From: Clostridioides sp.
GTDB lineage: Bacteria > Bacillota > Clostridia > Peptostreptococcales > Peptostreptococcaceae
Assembly (NCBI GenBank): GCA_031261505.1
Contig: JAISJN010000005.1
Coordinates: forward strand, 62,001-126,000
Direction: 5' to 3'
Length of the DNA stretch: 64,000 nucleotides
The position numbers and the translations under genes are program-made. Positions 52,937 to 62,490 of the stretch are shown piece after piece (position 1 is the stretch's first letter; every line of letters starts with the position of its first letter). Under the pieces are notes generated by a model that was given only the letters and a program-made list of their open reading frames with translations, was not told the DNA's origin and searched no databases.

Positions 52937-53584
52937 TTAAAACAATTTGCCTACTGCGAGGGCCATTAGCAGAAGTCCACTCACCCACGCTATGTTCATC
53001 TCAGATTTTTCCGAAAGTTTTTTCCCAAGGAAATATCCAGCGCCCATTATTATCAAATTAAATATGAAGAAAGTAATTATAACCATGGTGTAGCTTATAT
53101 CGCTAACACCTGCGCCAAATCCTGCAGCTACTCCGTCGATTGAGAGTGCAAAGGCTAGAGATATAGCCTCATTAGCAGAAAGCACCTTAGAGAAATCCTT
53201 ATCGGCAGCTTCTGGTTTTGCGTATATATGAAGTATAAATTTTAGGTTGAATATAGAAAAATCTATCTCCTTGTCTATGTGGTTTCTTTTGTTTATAAAT
53301 GACCTAGTTGCACTGTCGAAAAATTTAACAACACCTATGGCAAACAACATGAAAAAACAAATTAGTTTGGTAACTCCGATTGGGATATACGACTCTACGA
53401 TCTCTCCTAGAAATAGTGAAATGCCGAGTACGGCGGTACATACTATATTGAGTACATTTATAGAGCTAAGTGGTATCCTTATCTTATTTGCCCCATAGGC
53501 GAAGCATGCGACGAAGGCATCTATAGATAATGCGATTACTAGCACCAAAATTTCTATTAATTCTAAAAAGATATTATTTCCCAC
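52937..53584 (-). CDS. YtaF/MntP-family membrane protein
   Basis: 215 aa, six helices in two inverted halves: VLVIALSIDAFVACFAYGAN near the N-terminus and ISLAFALSIDGVAAGFGAGV in the second half, the paired SIDxxA motif of the MntP manganese exporter group. B. subtilis YtaF is called a sporulation membrane protein, but the family is wider. A loop of about 45 residues separates the halves. GTG 53584 follows GAGGTGGTG. Metal specificity is not readable. Confidence 0.88.
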   Translation of the reverse strand: MGNNIFLELIEILVLVIALSIDAFVACFAYGANKIRIPLSSINVLNIVCTAVLGISLFLGEIVESYIPIGVTKLICFFMLFAIGVVKFFDSATRSFINKRNHIDKEIDFSIFNLKFILHIYAKPEAADKDFSKVLSANEAISLAFALSIDGVAAGFGAGVSDISYTMVIITFFIFNLIIMGAGYFLGKKLSEKSEMNIAWVSGLLLMALAVGKLF

Positions 53585-53785
53585 AAATTCACCACCTCGT
53601 AATATATTTAGGAGCGTTTGTTCCTAGAATCAATTTAAGTCTCTAATTTAACTTATTCAATAAAAATAAAAGTGTTACAATTTTTATTGAATCGATAAAT
53701 TAGCTGAGTAGGGTGGGAATAAGCAGAGTTGTTGGAAATAAGTTGAACTGGAAAATTAAAAAACGATATATTTAAAAAATGACAT

Positions 53786-53823
53786 ATAAAAAGGCCACTG
53801 GAAAATATCCAGCAGCCCCTTTA
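53786..53823 (-). terminator. Terminator after the APC permease
   Basis: On the minus strand AAAGG.GC..CTGG / CCAG..GCC.TTT with a TTTTTATATG tail, 25 bases after the permease stop. Confidence 0.7.
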
Positions 53824-53849
53824 GACATTGCTATTTACAAATAAATAGA

Positions 53850-55310
53850 CTACATAGCTTGATTGTCATCAGATGCATCTAATTTATTATTGCTTCTCTT
53901 AGCAAGAGCAGGTAATAAAAGTCCAAGTGCTATAAACACGAAAGGAGTGATTATATTAAGTGCTATTTGGAAGTTCCATCCACTTGAGAAAGGAACACCT
54001 TGTTTAGGAACAACACCTAGGATACAAGCGAATGCTGTAAATATGAAGCACCACCATCCGACTATCTTACCAGCTAGGTCGCTCTTTAAGAACTTGTAAT
54101 CAGATTTTAGACCACGGGCCTTAGCGTGTTGTTTAAGCATTACATAAGCGAAGAATACCCATAAGTATCTCATTGGCATAACAACTGAGTTAAGGTTGAG
54201 TAACCATTTGAATAATTCGTTCATATTTCCTATTCCTAGAGCTGGAATTACTATTAGAAGTCCAACTAGGACAGCTGTCATGATGTATCCGTTTATAGGA
54301 GTACCATTTGCGTTTAACTTAGCAAGTTTTCTAGGTATAAACTCTTTATCTGAATCACTTAAAAGAACTTTAAGCGGTGCATCTATCGAGAATGCTAAGG
54401 CAGATATCTGAGCTGCCATATTTGCAATTGCGTATATTATAAGTAGAATGTTTCCAAGTCCGTAGAATTGACCAAGTTTTTGGAAAGCGTAGTATGCTCC
54501 ATTTAACATAAGGTCGTCTGGGATATTGTTGGCATCAAACATCATACCCATTGCAATAGATCCAAGTATCGCACAAGCTGCAACCATTATTGCAAGTGCT
54601 ATCATCCCCTTAGGGAAGTTCTTAGTTGGATTTTCAGTATCGTGTATGTATGGAGATATTTTTTCAGCTCCACCAACAGCGAATACCAACATAGAAAGGG
54701 TAGTGAAATACTTAAAGTCAAATGTAGGTACAAATGATTTTAGACTCATGTTTGGTGTTGCAATGTGTACGCCTCTTATTGCCGGTGCACTTATCATAAG
54801 AAGTACGTATAATAGAGACATTACAAACATTGCAGTACCAGCTACAGTACCTATAGCTTTAAGTGTGCTTACACCCTTAGATGCTATCCATAGGAATACT
54901 AAGAAAATAACCAAACATACGAGCTGTATAGTCAATGCGCTGTAGTCTGACATCAATGAACCGTTTTGTCTAAGTACCCATCCAAGAGCAGTAAGAATAC
55001 CCTGTGGTTTCTGAGCTAGGTAAGGTATATGAACAACCCAGTATGTCCATCCTGCGAAATAAGCAAGTCTTTTAGTAGTTGTAGATTTAATCCAACTGCT
55101 AACTCCACCTGCACCATCCTTAAAAGTTGAACCGAGTTCACCAACGATCAAAGCGTATGGTACGAAGTATAATGCGAATATAAGAATCCATGATACGACT
55201 ACGGTAAGTCCTTGGTTGGCAAAGTTGTTTACAACGTTACCAAATCCCCAGACCATAACAAAGGCCATGAGGGCAAGGTTATACCAATTCAGTTTTTTTG
55301 TTTCTGACAT
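53850..55310 (-). CDS. APC-superfamily amino acid permease
   Basis: 486 aa, twelve to fourteen helices. The N-terminus LNWYNLALMAFVMVWGFGNV and the segment VFAVGGAEKISPYIHDTENP match the YjeM/GadC-like branch of amino acid-polyamine-organocation carriers, mostly amino acid antiporters. Substrate unknown. Such carriers supply amino acids for fermentation or acid resistance in anaerobes. ATG 55310 with AAGGAGAAAAAGAC upstream. Monocistronic, with a long (about 500-base) AT-rich upstream interval. Confidence 0.88.
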   Translation of the reverse strand: MSETKKLNWYNLALMAFVMVWGFGNVVNNFANQGLTVVVSWILIFALYFVPYALIVGELGSTFKDGAGGVSSWIKSTTTKRLAYFAGWTYWVVHIPYLAQKPQGILTALGWVLRQNGSLMSDYSALTIQLVCLVIFLVFLWIASKGVSTLKAIGTVAGTAMFVMSLLYVLLMISAPAIRGVHIATPNMSLKSFVPTFDFKYFTTLSMLVFAVGGAEKISPYIHDTENPTKNFPKGMIALAIMVAACAILGSIAMGMMFDANNIPDDLMLNGAYYAFQKLGQFYGLGNILLIIYAIANMAAQISALAFSIDAPLKVLLSDSDKEFIPRKLAKLNANGTPINGYIMTAVLVGLLIVIPALGIGNMNELFKWLLNLNSVVMPMRYLWVFFAYVMLKQHAKARGLKSDYKFLKSDLAGKIVGWWCFIFTAFACILGVVPKQGVPFSSGWNFQIALNIITPFVFIALGLLLPALAKRSNNKLDASDDNQAM

Positions 55311-55750
55311 TGTCTTTTTCTCCTTTAAAAAATAAATTGTTATTTAATTTTACAATAAATAAAAGATATATACAATTAATACACATTAATATCTATTGTG
55401 ACATTACAATATTACCACTATTAATTAAGTTAATCAATAAGTGTTTAAATTTTTATTTAAGTCGTTTGATTTGAAATATTATGAATATTAAAATAATAAA
55501 ATAATGACAAACTGTAAAATTTAAATGTGCTTTAAAAAAGAAAATAATGTTTAAATTTGGTTGAAAATCACCGCGAAATAGGCAGATTTAGGATATTTTA
55601 TAAAATAGAAAAAATTGTAATGAATAGAGTCTGATAAAAACTTGCTAATTTCAGAAAATTCGCATAGTATGTTGTAAATATTTTCTAATTTCAGGCATAT
55701 TAAAGGAAGATAATGATGGAATTCAAAGATTAGAGTAAATGGATCGTATC
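55311..55750. other. Long AT-rich interval upstream of the APC permease
   Basis: About 440 bases, extremely A/T-rich. A frame on the minus strand (55551-55916) overlaps the flavo-diiron gene end and has no coding character. The permease promoter must lie near 55350. I see no leader structure. Confidence 0.4.
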
Positions 55751-55799
55751 GTAAAAAAATACGTTTGAAGAGGTGATTAGTCCTAACTTCAAACGTATT
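55751..55799 (-). terminator. Terminator after the flavo-diiron gene
   Basis: ATACGTTTGAAG / CTTCAAACGTAT, 12-bp perfect arms with a T7 tail on the minus strand. Confidence 0.9.
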
Positions 55800-55824
55800 C
55801 AATAAAAAATTTATGGGCGAATTT

Positions 55825-57021
55825 TTATTTGAGGAATTGAACGAATCCAGTTGCGAATTCTTCACAATCCTCATAAGTAACTCCACTTGGAGTAAACTTC
55901 TTTTTAAGTGGCTCAACAGGTGATTTGAATCCCATAGATTTGATCAGATTTTGAGCTATGGTTACACCTTCACCGCTCCAGCCGTATGATCCAAATACTC
56001 CAGCTATCTTACCTTGGTTTAAAACTGGATCTATTACTGAGAATAAATCCCACATAGGTTTAACCATAGTCTTATTGATAGTTGGTGATCCTAAAAGAAG
56101 TACCTTAGATGTAACGACAGCGTCGTGTATGTCTTTTAGGTTCATGTTTTCTAGATCGTAAAGTTCAGCAGTCACACCTTCAGCATTTAATGTATCGACA
56201 ATTTTTTGTCCCATGTGAAGAGTATTGTTGTAAGCTGATAGGTAGAACACAGCAGCCTTATTTTGATTTACAAAATCGACGTCTTCAGTTGCCCATCCAG
56301 CGTATCTAGTAACCATAAGCATAGGGTTTTCGCTGAGTATAGGTCCATGAGATGTCAAAATTGTGTCAAATTCAAGCCCGAGTTCAACTACCTTATTAAT
56401 TGCATTTAGAACGTGTTTCGCAAACGGTCTAACTATGCATTCGTAGTAAATTCTAGTAGACTCATCGTAGTCTGGATTAGAAATAGCTGCTTTTGGATCT
56501 ACTGATGAGTAGTGAGTTCCGAAAGCGTCACAAGTAAGGAGAGTTTTTTCTTCTTCTATATAAGTGAACATTGTATCGGCCCAGTGTAAGAATGGAGCTG
56601 TTATGAATCTTAAATTTCTTTTACCTACATTTAATACTTCGCCATCTGTGATTACGTGGCAGTTAAAAGGTTTGTTTATTTGTCCGTCCAAATAAAGTTT
56701 AGCAGCCTTCGTACAATAAACTACTACATCTGGGTTTTTATCTAGTAAAAATTTCAAGCAACCAGCGTGATCTGGTTCAGTGTGGTGCACAACTACATAG
56801 TCTATTTTAGAAACATCAGTCAGACTGTTTAGGTTTTCACAAAAACCTTCCCTGAAGTTTTCTTTTACTGTATCAAAAAGAACAGTCTTTTCGTCCTTTA
56901 AAAGATAAGCATTGTAAGTTGTTCCGTATTTGGTGTCCATTATTATGTCAAAAACTTCTAGGTCTTTGTCAATTACGCCAACATAATGAAGATCTTTTTT
57001 TATTTCGAACGTCTTTTCCAT
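55825..57021 (-). CDS. Flavo-diiron protein (A-type flavoprotein; O2/NO reductase)
   Basis: 398 aa. An N-terminal metallo-beta-lactamase-like di-iron domain with VVHHTEPDHAG (H-x-E-x-D-H ligands, about 80-90), APFLHWADTMF (His), CDAFGTHYSS (Asp) and TSHGPILSENP (His). A flavodoxin domain (about 255-398) follows, with VFYLSAYNNTLHMGQKI and GSYGWSGEGV binding FMN. It reduces O2 to water or NO to N2O using electrons from rubredoxin or a similar donor. No rubredoxin domain is fused. ATG 57021 follows AGGAGGTATTTCG. Confidence 0.95.
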   Translation of the reverse strand: MEKTFEIKKDLHYVGVIDKDLEVFDIIMDTKYGTTYNAYLLKDEKTVLFDTVKENFREGFCENLNSLTDVSKIDYVVVHHTEPDHAGCLKFLLDKNPDVVVYCTKAAKLYLDGQINKPFNCHVITDGEVLNVGKRNLRFITAPFLHWADTMFTYIEEEKTLLTCDAFGTHYSSVDPKAAISNPDYDESTRIYYECIVRPFAKHVLNAINKVVELGLEFDTILTSHGPILSENPMLMVTRYAGWATEDVDFVNQNKAAVFYLSAYNNTLHMGQKIVDTLNAEGVTAELYDLENMNLKDIHDAVVTSKVLLLGSPTINKTMVKPMWDLFSVIDPVLNQGKIAGVFGSYGWSGEGVTIAQNLIKSMGFKSPVEPLKKKFTPSGVTYEDCEEFATGFVQFLK

Positions 57022-57215
57022 CGAAATACCTCCTGCTACAAATTTGTATTATATTAATATCATATCAATTATACCTCTATTACTTCATTAATTATACCCC
57101 TATTTTTGATTATCTAACATAAAAATTGGAGATAATTTTGTATAGATGGGCAAAGATAGTGTATAATTAAAAAAATGGGGTAAAAATGATATATAGTAGA
57201 AACTTGGAGGATGAC

Positions 57216-59060
57216 ATGGAAAAGGTGAACTTAAAACGAGTATTGAAAAAAGTTGAAAAACCAGCTAGATATCTCGGAAATGAAATAAATTCGATTCATA
57301 AAGATACTACAAATACAGGGTTAGTGAGGTACGCTCACTGTTTCCCAGACCTATACGAGGTCGGGATGAGCCATTTGGGAAGTCATATACTTTACGATGT
57401 AATCAATAGAGATGAGAATGTATTCTGTGAGAGGGTGTATTCGCCAGGAGTCGACATGGAAAAGATTATGCGTGAAGAAAACATACCTATGTTTGCGCTA
57501 GAGTCTAGGGAGCCAATAGCGAATTTCGATATTCTAGGATTTACATTACAGTACGAATTGTCTTATACAAATATATTAAATATTATGGACCTCGCAGGCA
57601 TTGAATTGCTTAGAGAAGAAAGAAAACTGGATGATCCATTTATAATGGTAGGAGGACCTTGTGCCTACAATTCAGAACCGCTTGCTGATTTCGTCGACAT
57701 AGTGGTATTGGGCGAGGGAGAGTACGTAAACCTAGAAATAATAAACGCTTATAGGGAATGGAAGAAAAATAAGACTACAAGAGAGGATTTTCTATATCAA
57801 ATTTCTAATATAAATGGTGTGTATATTCCATCTTTCTACGATGTAGAGTACAATGAGGATGGAACTGTGCAATCTGTAAAACCTAATAGAGAAGGCATAC
57901 CGGAAAGACCTAAGAAGATAATAGTAAGCGATATGAACGAGGTAGAATACCCAGAAAAACTAATTGTACCATATATAGATACAATCCATGATAGAATTGT
58001 ACTAGAGCTATTCAGAGGATGTACGAGGGGATGTAGGTTCTGCCAAGCTGGTATGATATACAGACCGATAAGGGAAAAGAGCATAGAGAGATTAAAAGAA
58101 ATATTAGATAAACTAGTCAAAAACACTGGATACGATGAGATATCACTTTCATCGTTAAGCACTAGTGACTATTCTAAGTTGTCAGAGCTTACAGACTACC
58201 TGGTAGAAGAGTATACGAGCAAAAACATAGGGATTTCCCTTCCTTCACTTAGATTGGACAACTTCTCTATGGAGATAGCTGATAAGATTCAACAGGTCAG
58301 AAAATCTTCTCTTACATTTGCACCAGAGGCTGGAACTCAGAGGATGAGGGATGTAATAAACAAGGGTGTAACGGAAGAAGACCTAGAAAGTGCTACGACA
58401 AAGGCATTTGAAATGGGTTGGGATAGCGTAAAACTCTATTTTATGATAGGACTGCCTACAGAGACTTATGAAGATTTAGATGGAATATCAAAACTAGCCT
58501 ATGAGGTTATAGATATATACAGAAGAGTACACAATGGAAAACTAAAGAGAAACTTCGGTGTGACCGTAAGCACTTCTACATTTGTTCCGAAACCATTCAC
58601 TCCTTTCCAGTGGCATCCTCAAAACACTACAGCTGAGGTAGTGGAAAAACAAAGACATCTAGTAGGCAAGCTTAGAAATAGAAACATAAAGTACAACTAC
58701 CACGATGGGGAAACAAGTCTGCTTGAAGCCGTGTTTGCCAGAGGTGATAGAAGACTTGGAAAAGTACTTCTAGACGCATTTAGAGCGGGGGCGAAATTTG
58801 ACGGTTGGTCTGAACACTTCGACCTTCAAAGATGGCAGGAAGCTATGGAGAAAAACAGCCTAGAAATGAGCTTCTACGCAAACAGAGTGAGAGAGTACAC
58901 AGAGGTATTCCCTTGGGACCATATAGATGTAGGAGTAAGCAAAAATTACTTAATAAAAGAAAATGATAAATCTAAATTAGATGAAATTACCAGCGATTGC
59001 AGGAATGGCTGTAAGGCGTGTGGAATCAATACAAGTGAGATAGGAAGGGGGTTGTGTTAA
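57216..59060 (+). CDS. B12-binding-like radical SAM protein (TIGR03960 type)
   Basis: About 614 aa. The N-terminal domain resembles B12-binding radical SAM proteins (HCFPDLYEVGMSHLGSHIL). The radical SAM cluster motif is ELFRGCTRGCRFCQAGMIYR (CxxxCxxC). A C-terminal part has FGVTVSTSTFVPKPFTPFQW and a Cys-rich end (CRNGCKACGI). ATG 57216 follows TTGGAGGATGAC. The stop is directly followed by the DUF2344 gene, with which it is fused in some bacteria. Clostridia carry the pair just before rng, rplU and rpmA, suggesting a translation or RNA-modification role; the substrate is unknown. Confidence 0.9.
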   Translation: MEKVNLKRVLKKVEKPARYLGNEINSIHKDTTNTGLVRYAHCFPDLYEVGMSHLGSHILYDVINRDENVFCERVYSPGVDMEKIMREENIPMFALESREPIANFDILGFTLQYELSYTNILNIMDLAGIELLREERKLDDPFIMVGGPCAYNSEPLADFVDIVVLGEGEYVNLEIINAYREWKKNKTTREDFLYQISNINGVYIPSFYDVEYNEDGTVQSVKPNREGIPERPKKIIVSDMNEVEYPEKLIVPYIDTIHDRIVLELFRGCTRGCRFCQAGMIYRPIREKSIERLKEILDKLVKNTGYDEISLSSLSTSDYSKLSELTDYLVEEYTSKNIGISLPSLRLDNFSMEIADKIQQVRKSSLTFAPEAGTQRMRDVINKGVTEEDLESATTKAFEMGWDSVKLYFMIGLPTETYEDLDGISKLAYEVIDIYRRVHNGKLKRNFGVTVSTSTFVPKPFTPFQWHPQNTTAEVVEKQRHLVGKLRNRNIKYNYHDGETSLLEAVFARGDRRLGKVLLDAFRAGAKFDGWSEHFDLQRWQEAMEKNSLEMSFYANRVREYTEVFPWDHIDVGVSKNYLIKENDKSKLDEITSDCRNGCKACGINTSEIGRGLC

Positions 59061-59759
59061 ATGGGAAAGATTATTAGATCGAAATTTAAAAAAGAAGGAG
59101 AAATGATATATATTTCTCATCTGGATTTACAAAGACTACTTCAAAGGGCATTTAGAAGGGCTGAAATCAACCTAGCGTACTCTGAAGGGTTTAATCCCCA
59201 TCCAAAGATGAGCTACGGCAACGCTCTAGCTTTAGGAACGGAGAGCCAAGGCGAGTACGTGGACATAGAAATCGCCGACGATATAACTGCTGATGAATTT
59301 TTAACAAGGATACAAAAAGAGCTTCCTGAGGGGATAGAGTTTATGAAATCTGCTGAGATAGATGCTCGTACACCTTCGCTTTCATCGACTATAGACTACG
59401 GAGAGTATATATTTACAATAGAGCTAAAAAGACCACTTACCAAGGAATTCGTAAAGAGCAGGGTAGTGGAATTCTTAAATAGAAAAGAGATAATAATCTC
59501 TAAAATCAATAAAAAAGGCAAGAAGGTAGAACAGGATATAAGGCCTCTGATAAGGAACTTCGATATCATTGATTTAAATGAAGACAGGATAGTTTTCGAT
59601 ACGATTATCGCAACTGGATCTAAACAGAATTTAAATACGAATATATTTATTCCTATGATACTAGATTTATTTGGAATTGAAATGGATCCGCTTGACGTTG
59701 ATATACTTAGACGAGATCTTTACGTTGAAAAAGACGGAGAAATAGAAACACCATTTTAA
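59061..59759 (+). CDS. DUF2344 (TIGR03936) radical-SAM-associated protein
   Basis: 232 aa. IYISHLDLQRLLQRAFRRAE and YSEGFNPHPKMSYGNALALG define the family. It always accompanies the radical SAM protein above and is probably its partner. ATG 59061 follows the previous stop directly; AAGGGGG within the upstream gene serves as ribosome site. Confidence 0.92.
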   Translation: MGKIIRSKFKKEGEMIYISHLDLQRLLQRAFRRAEINLAYSEGFNPHPKMSYGNALALGTESQGEYVDIEIADDITADEFLTRIQKELPEGIEFMKSAEIDARTPSLSSTIDYGEYIFTIELKRPLTKEFVKSRVVEFLNRKEIIISKINKKGKKVEQDIRPLIRNFDIIDLNEDRIVFDTIIATGSKQNLNTNIFIPMILDLFGIEMDPLDVDILRRDLYVEKDGEIETPF

Positions 59760-59773
59760 AGACTAATAAAAGG

Positions 59774-59919
59774 GGTTGAACTGAAATAAGAGATGCTTGG
59801 ACGGGCTATAGCATTTATACAATTTGTTCGATGCAGCTTAAGTCATTGCTGACGACGCTGTCATTTGTATAAATCTACAGCCTAACTCGCAATTGATATT
59901 TCGGTTCAAGCCTTTTTTT
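59774..59919 (+). ncRNA. Large structured leader / attenuator before rng
   Basis: Outer stem GGTTGAACTGAAATA / TATTTCGGTTC(A)AGCC (15 pairs), then after single-stranded joints a second long stem GGCTATAG(C)ATTTATACAA / TTGTATAAATCTACAGCC (about 18 pairs). An apical GCAGC/GCTG hairpin region follows. The outer stem ends in T7, so the whole 145-nt fold is also an intrinsic terminator, 20 bases before rng. It may be a feedback target of RNase G itself, like the rne 5' region of E. coli, or an attenuator. It does not match a riboswitch class that I know. Confidence 0.6.
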
Positions 59920-59938
59920 GAGTGAAATGAGGAATTTT

Positions 59939-61366
59939 ATGAAAAAGATTATTATTGAGACGCTAGTTACGTCTCAGAAGACGGCAGTACTTGATGGAGA
60001 TGGCAATCAGGATAGTTTGGAGGAATTATTTATAGATGAGTCCAGTTCTGATAATATAATTTCGAATATATACCGCGGTGTTGTTAAGAATACTGTTGGA
60101 GGCCTAGATGCTTGTTTTGTCGATATCGGAATCGAGAGGTTTGGCTATTTAAAACTTTCTGATGACCAGAGTGTCAAGGCTGGGGATGAAATTATGGTCC
60201 AGGTCAATAAGGGAGAGGTTGGAAATAAGGGTGCTAAACTCAATTTAGAGGTCAGCCTATCTGGAAGGTATTTTGTCTATATTCCTTCAAATACTAGGGT
60301 TGTCGTATCTGGAAAATTAAAAGACAAGGCGGAGATATCTAGGTTAAAGAGCGAAACTAAAAATATTATTTCGGAACTTGGATTTCAAAGATTGGGTCTT
60401 ATCATCAGGACAGAGGCTAAAAACACAGAATACGATGAACTCAAAATTGATTTGGAAAAATTGATTTTGAAATACAGTGAAATTGAGAAGGAATACAAAC
60501 TAGGAATCGGGTCTAAACTATTATATAAAACGGAGTCATCTGCACTTAAGTACATCACAGAACATATAAACGAGGAAGTATCTACTATAAAAGTGGATGA
60601 TGAGGAAACTTACGAAGATATCAAGGGCAAGTTAAAGAAAATAGATAGAGCTTACCTGGATAAATTGACATTTGAGAAAAATGAAAATCTATTTGGACTA
60701 TACAGGGTAGACGAAAAACTCAGGAAGATATTTGCAAAGAAGGTGTGGCTAAAAAGCGGCGGGTACATAATTATTGATAAGACCGAAGCCATGACTGTAA
60801 TAGACGTCAACTCTGGTAAATTCACCAAGGGGACTTCAATGGAAGAGACCTCGTACAAGACAAATTTAGAAGCGGCTAAGGAAATAGCAAACCAATTAAA
60901 ACTCAGGGATATCGGAGGGATAGTCGTGATAGACTTCATCGATATGAGAAAGAGTAAAAATAAGGTAGGCGTGATTTCCGAGCTAGAGATGGCGTTATCG
61001 CTTGAGAGAAGGAAGTCGGAGGTACTTGGGTTTACTAGGTTGGGCCTAGTCGAGATAACTAGGAGAAGAGAAAAAAGCAGGATCGATGAGTTTTATTTTT
61101 CGGACTGCGAGAACTGTGGAGCTGAAAACGGGGTCTATTCAATAGAATACATGATCGATGAAATCGAAAAATCAGTAAGAAAGATAGTTAACCACACTGT
61201 GTACAGAGATATAAGCATAGATCTGAATTCGACGGTGCGAAATGAAATAATGGAAAACTACTATATTTATATAGAAAAAATCCAGCAAAAATATGAGGTA
61301 AGGCTAAGTTTGGCGGAAAACTTGAGCATGACTCACAACAGTATAAAAGTAAATAGAAGTAAGTAA
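59939..61366 (+). CDS. rng: Ribonuclease G/E family endoribonuclease
   Basis: About 475 aa. The S1-type RNA-binding insert near residues 35-110 (NIYRGVVKNTVGGLDACFVD; GIERFGYL) is followed by the RNase H-like and DNase I-like catalytic core. Key residues lie in IIDKTEAMTVIDVNSGKFTK and GGIVVIDFIDMRKSKNK (catalytic Asp pair). The zinc-link pair is in FSDCENCGAENG (CxxC). It lacks the RNase E C-terminal scaffold. Start ATG 59939 is six bases after ATGAGGA; the earlier TTG 59918 overlaps the leader T run. It cleaves 5'-monophosphate RNAs in rRNA and mRNA processing. Confidence 0.95.
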   Translation: MKKIIIETLVTSQKTAVLDGDGNQDSLEELFIDESSSDNIISNIYRGVVKNTVGGLDACFVDIGIERFGYLKLSDDQSVKAGDEIMVQVNKGEVGNKGAKLNLEVSLSGRYFVYIPSNTRVVVSGKLKDKAEISRLKSETKNIISELGFQRLGLIIRTEAKNTEYDELKIDLEKLILKYSEIEKEYKLGIGSKLLYKTESSALKYITEHINEEVSTIKVDDEETYEDIKGKLKKIDRAYLDKLTFEKNENLFGLYRVDEKLRKIFAKKVWLKSGGYIIIDKTEAMTVIDVNSGKFTKGTSMEETSYKTNLEAAKEIANQLKLRDIGGIVVIDFIDMRKSKNKVGVISELEMALSLERRKSEVLGFTRLGLVEITRRREKSRIDEFYFSDCENCGAENGVYSIEYMIDEIEKSVRKIVNHTVYRDISIDLNSTVRNEIMENYYIYIEKIQQKYEVRLSLAENLSMTHNSIKVNRSK

Positions 61367-61540
61367 ATAAATAGAAGATAATAAAATAAGCGTTATTTAA
61401 AAATACGATATTTATCAAAAATCAGACCGCATTTGACAATATATTTACCTTATATTTACCTTAGTGGTTTGCATAGCGAAAGACCTGGGTATATCTATTA
61501 AGAAGAGGTATTAAATATATTTAAAATTTTGGAGGCGCTT

Positions 61541-62299
61541 ATGAAACTTCTAGGTAAAATAGCAGTAATAACAGGTGCAAGTTCAGGTATGGGTAGAGCT
61601 ATGGCTCTCGAATTTGCAAAAGAAGGAGCAACAGTTATAGCAGTTGCGAGAAGAAAAGAAAGATTAGATGAAATCGTGAAGGAAGCATATGAATTTGAAG
61701 GACAGATAATAGCTTTCAAGGGCGATATTTCAAATAAAGAAGATGTGAGCAATATGTTAAACATGGCGTTGAGCGACTATGGAAAACTAGATATACTAGT
61801 AAACAATGCTGGCGTAATGGACGATATGGTACCAGTAGGCGAAGTGACAGACGAACTATGGGACAGAGTCATGGATGTAAATTTACGAGGACCTTTCTAC
61901 GCCTGTCGAAAGGCTGTAAATATTATGATGTCACAGGGGCATGGTAACATAATAAACACAGCATCAATAGGCGGATTAAACGGCGGTAGAGCAGGGGCAG
62001 CGTACACTGCATCTAAATACGCAATCGTAGGATTGAGTAAAAATATTGCATATATGTACGCTAAGAACGGCATAAGATGTAATACAATATGCCCAGGCGC
62101 TGTAGATTCAGAAATAGGTGTCGGTATGAAGAATCCTAGTGAATTTGGTATGGGTAGAACTCAAGCTGGAATGGCAAGTCTTCCTAGATCTGGTTCAGCT
62201 GATGAAATTGCAAAAATAGCATTATTTTTGGCATCTGACGACTCAAGCTTTATAAATGGAGCAGACATCGTAGCTGATGCTGGATGGACAGCACTTTAG
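61541..62299 (+). CDS. Short-chain dehydrogenase/reductase
   Basis: 252 aa classical SDR. Cofactor motif VITGASSGMGRAMALEFAKE, NNAG at about 88, catalytic Ser in INTASIGGLNG and YTASK (Tyr, Lys). ICPGAVDSEIGVGMKNPSEF is the substrate-loop region. Related to FabG and glucose or hydroxysteroid dehydrogenases; in gut anaerobes such enzymes often oxidise bile acids or sugars, but the substrate cannot be told here. ATG 61541 follows TTGGAGGCGCTT. Monocistronic. Confidence 0.9.
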   Translation: MKLLGKIAVITGASSGMGRAMALEFAKEGATVIAVARRKERLDEIVKEAYEFEGQIIAFKGDISNKEDVSNMLNMALSDYGKLDILVNNAGVMDDMVPVGEVTDELWDRVMDVNLRGPFYACRKAVNIMMSQGHGNIINTASIGGLNGGRAGAAYTASKYAIVGLSKNIAYMYAKNGIRCNTICPGAVDSEIGVGMKNPSEFGMGRTQAGMASLPRSGSADEIAKIALFLASDDSSFINGADIVADAGWTAL

Positions 62300-62325
62300 A
62301 TTTGATTGGATAATAGATATAAGTG

Positions 62326-62388
62326 GGCTATATCGCTCCAAACCCGACTCGTAGTATGAGGCTGGGGTTTAAGTGATATAGCCTTTTT
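62326..62388 (+). terminator. Terminator after the SDR gene
   Basis: GGCTATATC(G)CT..AAACCC / GGGTTT..(G)TGATATAGCC with a 20-base loop and T5. Confidence 0.88.
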
Positions 62389-62410
62389 AATTTAAATTCT
62401 GACTTCGAGG

Positions 62411-62490
62411 TTTGAAATTCAGTAGCGATGAAATGAGAATTTCGATTGCTACCCGTGGATGTGGTGGAGATAACTCTCCGCTTATAACTT
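62411..62490 (+). repeat. Dispersed two-hairpin repeat, copy 7 (diverged)
   Basis: GATGAAATGAGAATTTCGATTGCTACC, GGTGGAGATAACTCTC and CTTATAACTTGAGAT align with the middle and end of the 34.3-kb copy, with changes in both arms. It lies between the SDR terminator and the rplU promoter. Confidence 0.5.

Noticed and set aside
59774-59919. Known riboswitch before rng
   Set aside because: None of the conserved cores I know (SAM, TPP, FMN, lysine, glycine, purine, c-di-GMP, Mg or Mn classes) can be found in it.
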